A stretch of 64,000 bases of DNA from Alphaproteobacteria bacterium. Its GTDB lineage: Bacteria > Pseudomonadota > Alphaproteobacteria > DSM-16000 > Inquilinaceae. Shown piece after piece: positions 1 to 6,565 of the stretch. Within the stretch, counting starts at the first letter, position 1, and every line of letters begins with the position of its first letter. The translations under genes and the position numbers were made by a program. A model generated the notes under the pieces. The model was not told the origin of the DNA, made no database searches, and saw only the letters and a program-made list of their open reading frames with translations. The DNA is taken from assembly GCA_028277405.1 (NCBI GenBank), contig JANQGH010000098.1, forward strand, positions 124,001-188,000, written 5' to 3'.

Positions 1-678
1 GGCTTGTTCCCATAGCGCGAGCGAGGCCTGCGGCATGATCTGCAGCGCGACGGCCGCCAGATAGCCGACCACGATGCCGATCAGCACGGAATAGGTGCGG
101 AAGTGGCGTCCGCCCCAGATGGTCAGCAAGTACATGATCGCGACGGTCGCGATACCGATCGCCGCCTCCACCGGATCGGCCTCGTGATCATGCGCGTCAT
201 AGCCGGCCATGTAGGACACGCCGACGGGAATGAGGGAGATGCCGACCATGGCGATAATGACGCCCGTTACTTCCGGCGGCATCACGACACGCAACCGGTT
301 CACGAACCGGGACAGCAAAACCTGAAAGGCGCCCGCGATGATGATCATGCCGAACAGCAGCGACAAACCGCCCGTGGAGGCCGCCAGGGTCGAGGCCGGC
401 AGGAAGCCGGGGCCCGCCACGCTGGGGCAAAGGTAGCCGGACCCCACCGGGCCCCGTCTCAACGACTGCAGAATCGTCGATATCCCCAGGACGATCATGG
501 TGATGCGGATCAGATCATGGGTGGTGGCCAGCCCGGCACCCGCCGCACCGACGATGACAGCCGCCATCACCAGCGTCGACGACATGGCGAAGCTGTGCTG
601 CAGGCCCATGACAAGGGCGATGTGCGGGCGGACCGGCTCGTCGGTGCCGATCGCTATGTTGTCCGGCTTTTGCGCCAT
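1..678 (-). CDS. NCS2-family nucleobase (xanthine/uracil) permease, 3' end beyond the window
   Basis: Reading the minus strand from ATG at 678 gives 226 uninterrupted codons running off the left edge. The protein begins MAQKPDNIAIGTDEPV and has several hydrophobic helices. A stretch around residues 75-100 (GPVGSGYLCPSVAGPGFLP) and PPEVTGVIIAMVGISLIPVG around 135-155 are typical of the NCS2 (SLC23/uracil-xanthine permease) family, proton-coupled inner-membrane importers of nucleobases. An AAGGG ribosome site lies about 10 bases before the ATG. The gene sits 18 bases after a STAS-domain gene on the same strand, so it is probably the last part of an operon with the decarboxylase upstream. The substrate cannot be told without the C-terminal half. 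Confidence 0.85.
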   Translation of the reverse strand, partial: MAQKPDNIAIGTDEPVRPHIALVMGLQHSFAMSSTLVMAAVIVGAAGAGLATTHDLIRITMIVLGISTILQSLRRGPVGSGYLCPSVAGPGFLPASTLAASTGGLSLLFGMIIIAGAFQVLLSRFVNRLRVVMPPEVTGVIIAMVGISLIPVGVSYMAGYDAHDHEADPVEAAIGIATVAIMYLLTIWGGRHFRTYSVLIGIVVGYLAAVALQIMPQASLALWEQA

Positions 679-696
679 CGTGGTCGCCCTTGGCGA

Positions 697-1053
697 TCAG
701 GGGCGTAGAGAGGCGAGCGCCTCGTCAAGGCTGGCATGCATGCTGACATGCTTGCACAGGCTGGCGCATTGCAGCCGATCTTTAACTTCCGGCCGGCAAT
801 TCGACAGCAGCATCGCGCAGTTGTTTTCGTCCAATCGCGTCGCCAGCACATGCAGACTTCGATAGCCGGCGGAGTTGAGCGAGTAGAGGTTTTCCAGGTC
901 GATGATGATCGGCTTCGAACTGTTCTGCGTGTGCGGAAGTACTTCGTCGAGCAAAAGTGGCGCTGTTCGACTGTGAAGCCTGCCGCAAAGCTTCAGGACC
1001 AGGGCTTCGTCGAACTCCTTGGCAAAAACATCCATCCCGATCACCGTCGACAC
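697..1053 (-). CDS. Free-standing STAS-domain protein (anti-sigma-antagonist type)
   Basis: A 118-residue single-domain protein with the STAS fold pattern: beta strand ALVLKLCGRL, then IIIDLENLYSLNSAGYRSL (about residues 49-67), where Ser61 falls at the site phosphorylated in SpoIIAA-type antagonists. In alphaproteobacteria such proteins act in partner-switching or regulate transporters. STAS domains are usually the C-terminal tail of SulP transporters; here it is separate and sits directly before an NCS2 permease. The longest reading begins with GTG at 1053; an ATG at 1035 is an equally plausible start. No cognate anti-sigma kinase is visible nearby. Confidence 0.75.
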   Translation of the reverse strand: MSTVIGMDVFAKEFDEALVLKLCGRLHSRTAPLLLDEVLPHTQNSSKPIIIDLENLYSLNSAGYRSLHVLATRLDENNCAMLLSNCRPEVKDRLQCASLCKHVSMHASLDEALASLRP

Positions 1054-1157
1054 GTCGCTTTTATTCGCTCGACCTTCAACCTACCGGGTCGATCCGGCGA
1101 ACTCAATTGAGCCAAGGTCGATGAATCGTATCGCGGCGCATCGGTCCGCTAGGGCTC

Positions 1158-2852
1158 TTAGACGGTGCGCGGCGGTCGGCTGTTGTTCCGGGCGACGTAG
1201 GTGCCCCATTCCAGCAGATTCTTGCTGCAATCATCGCGGTCGATCGACACCTCGATCAGGGCAGGGCCGTCATGGCTCGATGCCTCGCCGATCGCCAGGT
1301 CAAGCTCGCCGACGGTCGCGGCTTTCAAGCCCAACCCGTTGCCGTCCGTGGCGTTGAACACGGACATGAGGGCGGCATAGTCCCAGTTCTTGATCACGTT
1401 GTACGGGCCGTCGTGGATCTCCACCTCGATCGTGTAGCCGCCATTGTTGATCAGGAAGATGATCGGCCGGACCCCGTAGCGGATCATGGTCGAGATTTCC
1501 TGCGCGGTCATTTGGAACGATCCGTCGCCGATCAGGGCGATGACCCTCCGTTCCGGACTGCCCAGCGCGTACCCAAGTGTGGCGCCAACCGACCAGCCGA
1601 TGGAGCCGTACTGCATTTGGATCTCAAACCGGGCATCGGACGGCAGGTCCAGTTGCAAGCCATTGAACCAGGAATCACCGGTTTCAGCGATCACCGCGCT
1701 CTCGTGATTGAGCAGGCGTTGCACCCGATCGAACAGAACCCGCGTGGTCATCGGGTCGTCGGCGTTGGCTTGTCGAGGCGCGGGACGTTCCTCGGCAATG
1801 CGGCGATAGGCGACGATAGAGGCGTCGTTGGGGCGCAGTTTAGGCGCCAGTGCGGTCAGAAAATCGGCCAGGGCGACGTCGTTGTAGGTTCGTCCCGGCA
1901 TCACGACGCTGTCGGGCCGCGCAAGGATCATTTTGGCCGGATTGATCAGGGCGGATTGCCCCACGGTCGTATAGTCGGTGAAGGTCGTCCCGGCATAAAG
2001 ACCGATATCTGACGAGGCCACGATCTGGCCGCAACCGGGCGAACCGACCGAACCCCAATAGATGCCCATATAGTTGGGATGCGCCTCCCCGAAAAAGCCC
2101 TTCGCGTTGGGCATTGCGGCGACCGCGTAGTTTGTTGCGTGCGCGAGGCTGTGAAAGGCTTCTGTGGCCAGGCTCGATCGAAGCTGAACACCGGCTACCA
2201 AAACCGGCCTGGCCGCTTCGTTCAGCACCTCAGCCGCTCGCTCCACCGCAGCGTCCAACGCGGTGATGTCGCAGACGCACCCTCTTGAGAACCTCTTCTT
2301 CTGAGGCTCCGAAATCGGCGATCCAGCGATGTTCGCCGCAACCTCGAGATAGACCGGCTTGCTTTTCTCCAATGCGATCTTGATGGCGGAGTCGATTTGT
2401 GTCGGTGCATCCCGCGGATTGGTGATCTGGACCGACTCCGCGGTTATGCGGGCAAAGATCTCGCGCACATAGTCATAGTCGATCTTGCCCAGCGTGTGGT
2501 GCAGCAACTCGTACTCGGCGGCGGAGTTGGTGTTCGGGCCACCCGAAATCGCGATGACCGGAAGGTCTTCCGCATAAGCGCCGGCGATCGCATTGCTCAG
2601 GCTGAGGCCGCCAACGGAATAGGTGACGCAAACCGCCGCGGGACCGCCGGTGGCGCGCGCATAGCCGTCAGCAGCATAGCCGGCGTTAAGCTCGTTACAG
2701 CAGGAGATCATTTCCAGATTCTTGTTGGACAGCAGCTCGTCCAACAAGACCAGGTTGTAGTCACCGGGCACGGCGAAATAGTGTTTCAGGCCGATCTGCT
2801 CCAAACGGGCGGCGAGATAGTTTCCGATCGTCGAGCTTGCTTTATCGGGCAT
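1158..2852 (-). CDS. pdc: Thiamine-diphosphate-dependent pyruvate decarboxylase (Pdc) family enzyme
   Basis: The 564-residue protein matches the length and organisation of bacterial pyruvate decarboxylase (about 560 residues), which converts pyruvate to acetaldehyde and CO2. The N-terminal cofactor domain keeps the catalytic set: Asp31 in VPGDYN, Glu54 in CCNELNAGY, and His118-His119 in LLHHTLGK. These correspond to Asp27, Glu50 and His113/His114 of the Zymomonas enzyme. The C-terminal domain has the thiamine diphosphate motif GDGSFQ...LINN and NGGYTIEVEIHDGPYN with the catalytic Glu. The ATG has a GGAG site 10 bases upstream. It leads the minus-strand operon with STAS and permease genes. A related 2-keto-acid decarboxylase (phenylpyruvate or indolepyruvate) is the main alternative, but the similarity recalled to true Pdc is strong throughout. 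Confidence 0.88.
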   Translation of the reverse strand: MPDKASSTIGNYLAARLEQIGLKHYFAVPGDYNLVLLDELLSNKNLEMISCCNELNAGYAADGYARATGGPAAVCVTYSVGGLSLSNAIAGAYAEDLPVIAISGGPNTNSAAEYELLHHTLGKIDYDYVREIFARITAESVQITNPRDAPTQIDSAIKIALEKSKPVYLEVAANIAGSPISEPQKKRFSRGCVCDITALDAAVERAAEVLNEAARPVLVAGVQLRSSLATEAFHSLAHATNYAVAAMPNAKGFFGEAHPNYMGIYWGSVGSPGCGQIVASSDIGLYAGTTFTDYTTVGQSALINPAKMILARPDSVVMPGRTYNDVALADFLTALAPKLRPNDASIVAYRRIAEERPAPRQANADDPMTTRVLFDRVQRLLNHESAVIAETGDSWFNGLQLDLPSDARFEIQMQYGSIGWSVGATLGYALGSPERRVIALIGDGSFQMTAQEISTMIRYGVRPIIFLINNGGYTIEVEIHDGPYNVIKNWDYAALMSVFNATDGNGLGLKAATVGELDLAIGEASSHDGPALIEVSIDRDDCSKNLLEWGTYVARNNSRPPRTV

Positions 2853-2964
2853 CGGCTTTTTTCTCCGTTTGCGTCACGACCGCGCGCGGCCATAGAGGGA
2901 TGACAGACGGTCGACCTGGCAGTGACCGCGCTTAAGTCTGCAATTCTTCAGTGATGGACAGTCA

Positions 2965-2985
2965 TAGCGTGCGAATCCTACGCTA
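2965..2985. promoter_or_regulatory. Inverted repeat in the divergent pdc / mutarotase-like intergenic region
   Basis: TAGCGT (2965-2970) and ACGCTA (2980-2985) form a six-base inverted repeat separated by nine bases, about 110 bases upstream of each divergent gene start. The geometry suits a helix-turn-helix dimer site, but six-base arms can arise by chance and no regulator is assigned. Confidence 0.25.
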
Positions 2986-3086
2986 GCATGAAAGCAATTG
3001 TCGCAGCGGGCTAAACGCGCGGCCTGCCGTCAACGTGCAAGAGAGCGGGGCTGGTCGGATCGACGGCCCGTTCAACGGGAGGGGAC

Positions 3087-4112
3087 ATGAACGGAGTGAC
3101 GACCGAGACCAGCCATCAGGGGCTGGGTTGGCGGCATGGCTGCCTGACCGTTCAGCGGCTTGGTGCCATGCTGGCGCCGGTTACGTTCGTGCTGCCGGGC
3201 GGGCGTCAGGTCAGCCCGCTCCACATCGCGCCGTGGGCCGGTGATCCCGGTACCGAGGAGTTGCCCGGTATCCTGCGACGGTTGCGCGGCGAATGGCCCT
3301 GCGTACCGTTCGGGTACACCATGCCGCCGGATGGATTCACGGCGCGATGGTCCGAGATCATGGCGCCGGCCGAGCCGGATGAGGAGGCGCACGGCCATTC
3401 GGCCAATAGCGATTGGGCTTGGCAGGCTGCCGATTCGGGATCATTGCGGCTGGCGCTCGACTATCCCGAGGCCAGCCCCGTCCGGCGCGTCGAACGGATC
3501 GTCAGGCCCGATGACGGCGCGCCGGCGATCGATCTGGAATTCCGGATCGAGGTAAAGCGCCCCTGTCGGCTGCCCTTGGGCTTGCATCCGGTGCTGCGCT
3601 TGCCCGCCGAGCCCGGCACGGCACGGCTGGAACCGGGCGGTTTCGATCATGGGCTGACGCATCCCGGCACGGTGGAACCGGGCGCGGCCCTGTTTGCCCA
3701 GGACCGTGCGTTCGACAGGCTCGAACGGGTGCCGTCGCGCGAAGGTGGCGAGATCGACGCGAGCCGGGTCCCGCTACGGCCTGACATTGAGGAGTTGCTG
3801 CAGTTGAACGGCGTCGACGGCCGATTTGCCCTGGCCAACCACGCCGAAAACTACCGCCTCATCCTGTCTTGGAATCCGGATCATCTCCCCAGCCTGCTGC
3901 TTTGGTTTTCCAACAGGGGCCGCAAGATGGCCCCTTGGAATGGTCAGCATGTCGCCATCGGCATTGAGCCGATTTGCTCGCCCTTCGGTCTTGGTCCGGC
4001 AACCGCGCGGGCGGACAACCCGATCGCGGCGTCGGGCACGCCAACCGCCCTGTCCTTTGAGCCCGACCGGCCCTTTGTCACCCGCTATCGCATCGAGGCC
4101 GAACCGCTGTAG
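3087..4112 (+). CDS. Aldose 1-epimerase (galactose mutarotase)-like protein
   Basis: A 341-residue cytoplasmic protein without signal peptide. LPLGLHPVLRLP (about residues 181-192) and IGIEPICSPFGLG near residue 295 resemble the sugar-binding His and Glu segments of the mutarotase beta-sandwich superfamily, which interconverts anomers of free sugars or binds related carbohydrates. The start follows a strong GGAGGGG site. The nearest downstream gene, an SDR on the same strand, lies 123 bases away and could use the same substrate. The substrate cannot be inferred; a catalytically inactive carbohydrate-binding homologue is possible. Confidence 0.65.
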   Translation: MNGVTTETSHQGLGWRHGCLTVQRLGAMLAPVTFVLPGGRQVSPLHIAPWAGDPGTEELPGILRRLRGEWPCVPFGYTMPPDGFTARWSEIMAPAEPDEEAHGHSANSDWAWQAADSGSLRLALDYPEASPVRRVERIVRPDDGAPAIDLEFRIEVKRPCRLPLGLHPVLRLPAEPGTARLEPGGFDHGLTHPGTVEPGAALFAQDRAFDRLERVPSREGGEIDASRVPLRPDIEELLQLNGVDGRFALANHAENYRLILSWNPDHLPSLLLWFSNRGRKMAPWNGQHVAIGIEPICSPFGLGPATARADNPIAASGTPTALSFEPDRPFVTRYRIEAEPL

Positions 4113-4235
4113 CCTGTGTCCGGGGGGCGACGTGCAGGCACGCCGAATGACGAGGGCTCGCTGAAAAAGGGGCTTGCGGCTATGGTGATCGCCTCGCCGG
4201 TTTCAGCCTAGTCGTCCACCAGCCTCACGAGCGTC

Positions 4236-5012
4236 ATGTCCGAGCCCGTCATACTTCCCCGCACACCCTCCTTTCGTCTCGACGGCCGCAAGGCGTTGGT
4301 CACTGGCGCCGGCCGTGGCATTGGGCTGGCGGCGGCCGCCGCGCTTGCCGAGGCCGGTGCCGACGTCATGCTGGCGGCGCGAACGGCCCACGAAATCGAG
4401 GCTGTCGCGGCGGCCATCAGGACGGCTGGCGGTACCGCCTCCAGCGCGGTGCTGGACGTCACCGACACACAGGCGGTGCGCGACTTCCTGGCCGATCACG
4501 GCCCGTTCGAGATTGTCATCAGCAATGCCGGCACCAACCGGCCCGCCCACGCGGTCGATGTCACCGAAGAGGACTACGACGCGATCATCGACCTCAATCT
4601 GCGGGCCGCCTATTTCCTGGCGCAGTCGGCCGGCAAGGCGATGATCGATGCGGGCGTCAAGGGGTCGATCATCACCGTCTCGTCGCAGATGGGTCATGTG
4701 GGCGGCGAGCGCCGGTCGGTCTATTGCGCCAGCAAGCACGCCCTTGAAGGCATGACCAAGTCCATGGCGTCGGAATGGGGCAAGCATGGCGTGCGCGTCA
4801 ACACCCTGTGCCCGACCTTCATCGAGACACCGATGACCAAGCCGTTCTTTGAGGATGCGGAGTTTCGCGCCGCCGTTTTGTCGAAGATCGCGCTTGGACG
4901 GCTCGGCACGGTCGAGGATCTGATGGGCGCGATCGTCTTCCTGGCGTCCGACGCCTCTGCAATGGTCACCGGTTCCGCGTTGCTTGTCGACGGCGGCTGG
5001 ACCGCGCTTTGA
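4236..5012 (+). CDS. SDR-family NAD(P)-dependent oxidoreductase
   Basis: A 258-residue classical short-chain dehydrogenase. It has the cofactor motif TGAGRGIG near residue 23, NAG in ISNAGTNRP, catalytic Ser in TVSSQM and the YxxxK pair in VYCASKHALEG, with C-terminal VTGSALLVDGGW typical of the family. Members reduce or oxidise sugars, 3-oxoacyl groups or polyols in the cytosol; the overall look is gluconate-5-dehydrogenase or 3-oxoacyl-ACP-reductase-like, but specificity is not readable. It runs with the mutarotase-like gene and converges on the MarR gene, only four bases apart. Confidence 0.88.
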   Translation: MSEPVILPRTPSFRLDGRKALVTGAGRGIGLAAAAALAEAGADVMLAARTAHEIEAVAAAIRTAGGTASSAVLDVTDTQAVRDFLADHGPFEIVISNAGTNRPAHAVDVTEEDYDAIIDLNLRAAYFLAQSAGKAMIDAGVKGSIITVSSQMGHVGGERRSVYCASKHALEGMTKSMASEWGKHGVRVNTLCPTFIETPMTKPFFEDAEFRAAVLSKIALGRLGTVEDLMGAIVFLASDASAMVTGSALLVDGGWTAL

Positions 5013-5016
5013 CGAT

Positions 5017-5445
5017 CTAGCCGGCGAGTGCTTGCAGCCTTTGTCTCGTGTCGGGCCAAAGCGCTTCGGGCAAGCGGTCGAAGGTTTCTTCTTGAGCCTT
5101 CTGCCACAGCGGGCTCGCCCTTTTGAGCAGAGCCCGGCCTTCATCCGTCAGAGACAGGAGCCGTACCCGGGCGTCGTTTCGATCTGGCGAATCGGCCAGC
5201 AGGCCGCGCCGTATCATGGGCCGCAGGTTGCGGGTCAATGTGGTCCGTTCCATGCCCAGCCCGTCGGCAAGCGCACCCAGCGGCACCTGCGGTTGCTGAG
5301 ACAGGGCAATCAGGATCGAAAACTGGCCCGCCCTCAAGCCGACCGGGCGCAGTGCCTCTTCATAGCGCCGCGATACCATCCGGGCGGCCCGGCGCAGATT
5401 GAACATCACGCAATCGGACGGAACGTTCGAGAAATCATCCAGCAT
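5017..5445 (-). CDS. MarR-family transcriptional regulator
   Basis: A 142-residue regulator starting MLDDFSNVPSDCVMFNLRRA, with the winged-helix core LGALADGLGMERTTLTRNLRPMI and wing DRNDARVRLLSLTDEG characteristic of MarR. These proteins dimerise and repress, losing DNA affinity on binding small phenolic or other ligands. The reading frame stays open 28 codons further upstream, but that extension runs through an intrinsic terminator of the preceding gene and a palindrome, so ATG at 5445 is preferred. The convergent SDR gene ends four bases away; no target gene is obvious besides itself. Confidence 0.88.
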   Translation of the reverse strand: MLDDFSNVPSDCVMFNLRRAARMVSRRYEEALRPVGLRAGQFSILIALSQQPQVPLGALADGLGMERTTLTRNLRPMIRRGLLADSPDRNDARVRLLSLTDEGRALLKRASPLWQKAQEETFDRLPEALWPDTRQRLQALAG

Positions 5446-5457
5446 GGCCGGTAAATA

Positions 5458-5467
5458 TGCATATGCA
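5458..5467. promoter_or_regulatory. Candidate MarR operator, perfect TGCATATGCA palindrome
   Basis: TGCATATGCA overlaps a second palindrome, ATATGCATAT (5455-5464). Both lie 10-22 bases upstream of the chosen MarR start. Sites built on TGCATATGCA are common for MarR-family proteins, so autoregulation is a reasonable inference. Confidence 0.45.
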
Positions 5468-5481
5468 CTTATCGAGTCAAG

Positions 5482-5513
5482 AAAACGGCCCGACCGCACG
5501 ATGCGATCGGGCC
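5482..5513 (-). terminator. Intrinsic terminator of the BTAD regulator gene
   Basis: On the minus strand GGCCCGAT pairs with TCGGGCC, with an inner CGCA/TGCG stem and a three-base loop, followed by GTTTTCTT. It lies 31 bases after the stop of the BTAD gene and before the MarR start. Confidence 0.7.
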
Positions 5514-5543
5514 CTTGAGAAAACCTCAAAGAGTATCGATTCG

Positions 5544-6458
5544 CTAACCCGTAATCACAGCTTGAATATCCTCTGCGGTATCCAGCTCAAGTATCCGATC
5601 GGCCAGGTCCCTGGTCTCCGCTTCCGGCCGCGCACCCAGTTCCTCGCTCAACAAATGGGCGAAGCCGTCGAAGTGCTCCAGCGCCCGTTGCCGGCCGTGC
5701 AGCGCCAGATGGGCGCGCATGGCAATCCGCTGGGCCGGCTCAAAGAACGGATCCTGCGCGATCATCCAGTGCGCCCGATCCAGGGCCGCGAACGGCTTAT
5801 TGATGCGAAGATCGGTCCTGGCGGCCGCCAAGTTCAGGCTCAGCTGCAGATCCATGATCCGTCCGCGCTCAGAGGCCAGCCAGTCGTCGAAGACCGGGTC
5901 CAGCCCGTCCAGCCCGTCCAGGAACGGCGCGCGATTGACGGCTTCCAAAGCCGAGCCCGCCTCGACATCGTCGCCGGTCGCCGCCGCGTCCATGAGGCGC
6001 TGCACGTCGCAGGTCACGACATCGTCGCGGCGCTCGATCAGTCGGGTTCCGACGGTGAAGGCCTTGTCAAACGCCGGACCGATGGACTGGCGCAGGGCGT
6101 AGAGCGCCTGGCGCAGGTTGGCCAGCGCGTCCTTGTCCTCCTTCGTCGACCACAGCAGGGTGGCCAGGCGATCGCGCGGCCAAGAGCCGGCACCATCGGT
6201 GGCAAGGAAGCCGATCAGGGCCTTCGCCTTTCGGGTCAGGCATTCGATCTTGCGGCTGTCGTTGCCAACCACCGAGAACCCGCCAAGCAGGCGCAGCGAC
6301 AAGATCGACTTGTCTGTTTGTTCTTCGGTGCGATGTACCCAGCCGGCCCGTGTTCTGGCCACTAAGCGAACATCATTACCGTTGGCGGGGTGAAGCGCGT
6401 TCGCCGCCATAAAGGCGTCAATCGGCTGAGGCGCGGTAAGCTGAATCGTCATACCCAT
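5544..6458 (-). CDS. BTAD/SARP-like transcriptional activator-domain protein
   Basis: A 304-residue protein. After a poorly conserved leader of about 50 residues comes a winged-helix segment (SLRLLGGFSVV, then RKAKALIGFLATDG...WPRDRLATLLW, roughly 53-105) with ANLRQALYALRQSIG. This is followed by a C-terminal helical-repeat region (about 150-300) containing NLAAARTDLRINKPFAALDR. This arrangement is that of the bacterial transcriptional activator domain found in SARP regulators and in alphaproteobacterial cyclase-associated proteins. It is downstream of the cyclase gene on the same strand but has its own 107-base leader with a perfect CRP-like palindrome. DNA binding is likely; targets unknown. 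Confidence 0.78.
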   Translation of the reverse strand: MGMTIQLTAPQPIDAFMAANALHPANGNDVRLVARTRAGWVHRTEEQTDKSILSLRLLGGFSVVGNDSRKIECLTRKAKALIGFLATDGAGSWPRDRLATLLWSTKEDKDALANLRQALYALRQSIGPAFDKAFTVGTRLIERRDDVVTCDVQRLMDAAATGDDVEAGSALEAVNRAPFLDGLDGLDPVFDDWLASERGRIMDLQLSLNLAAARTDLRINKPFAALDRAHWMIAQDPFFEPAQRIAMRAHLALHGRQRALEHFDGFAHLLSEELGARPEAETRDLADRILELDTAEDIQAVITG

Positions 6459-6525
6459 TTTCTTGAACGTCCTATCGTCAAGCGGATCGGATATGATGGT
6501 TCTAGAGATGGCGGCCCGGGCTGGC

Positions 6526-6541
6526 TGTGAACCGGTTCACA
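6526..6541. promoter_or_regulatory. Perfect 16-bp CRP-type box upstream of the BTAD gene
   Basis: TGTGAACCGGTTCACA is a complete palindrome matching TGTGA-N6-TCACA. It lies 68 bases upstream of the BTAD start and 25 bases after the end of the cyclase gene. The CRP-type regulator encoded at 9475 keeps the Arg-Glu recognition pair for TGTGA. The central CCGG also fits LacI-family operators, but no LacI gene is in the window. Confidence 0.6.
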
Positions 6542-6565
6542 TCTCAGCTGAACGGCGACCTTTTT

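Noticed and set aside
103-708. 201-codon plus-strand frame at the left edge
   Set aside because: The minus strand here encodes the NCS2 permease with recognisable motifs; the plus frame is its shadow.
4161-4206. GCTGAAA/TTTCAGC inverted repeat before the SDR gene
   Set aside because: Seven-base arms with a spacer of more than 30 bases are compatible with chance and no promoter or terminator feature supports it.
4203-5144. 313-codon minus-strand frame opposite the SDR gene
   Set aside because: Crosses the SDR and MarR genes, both clearly supported, and has an Arg/Gly-rich translation typical of a shadow frame.
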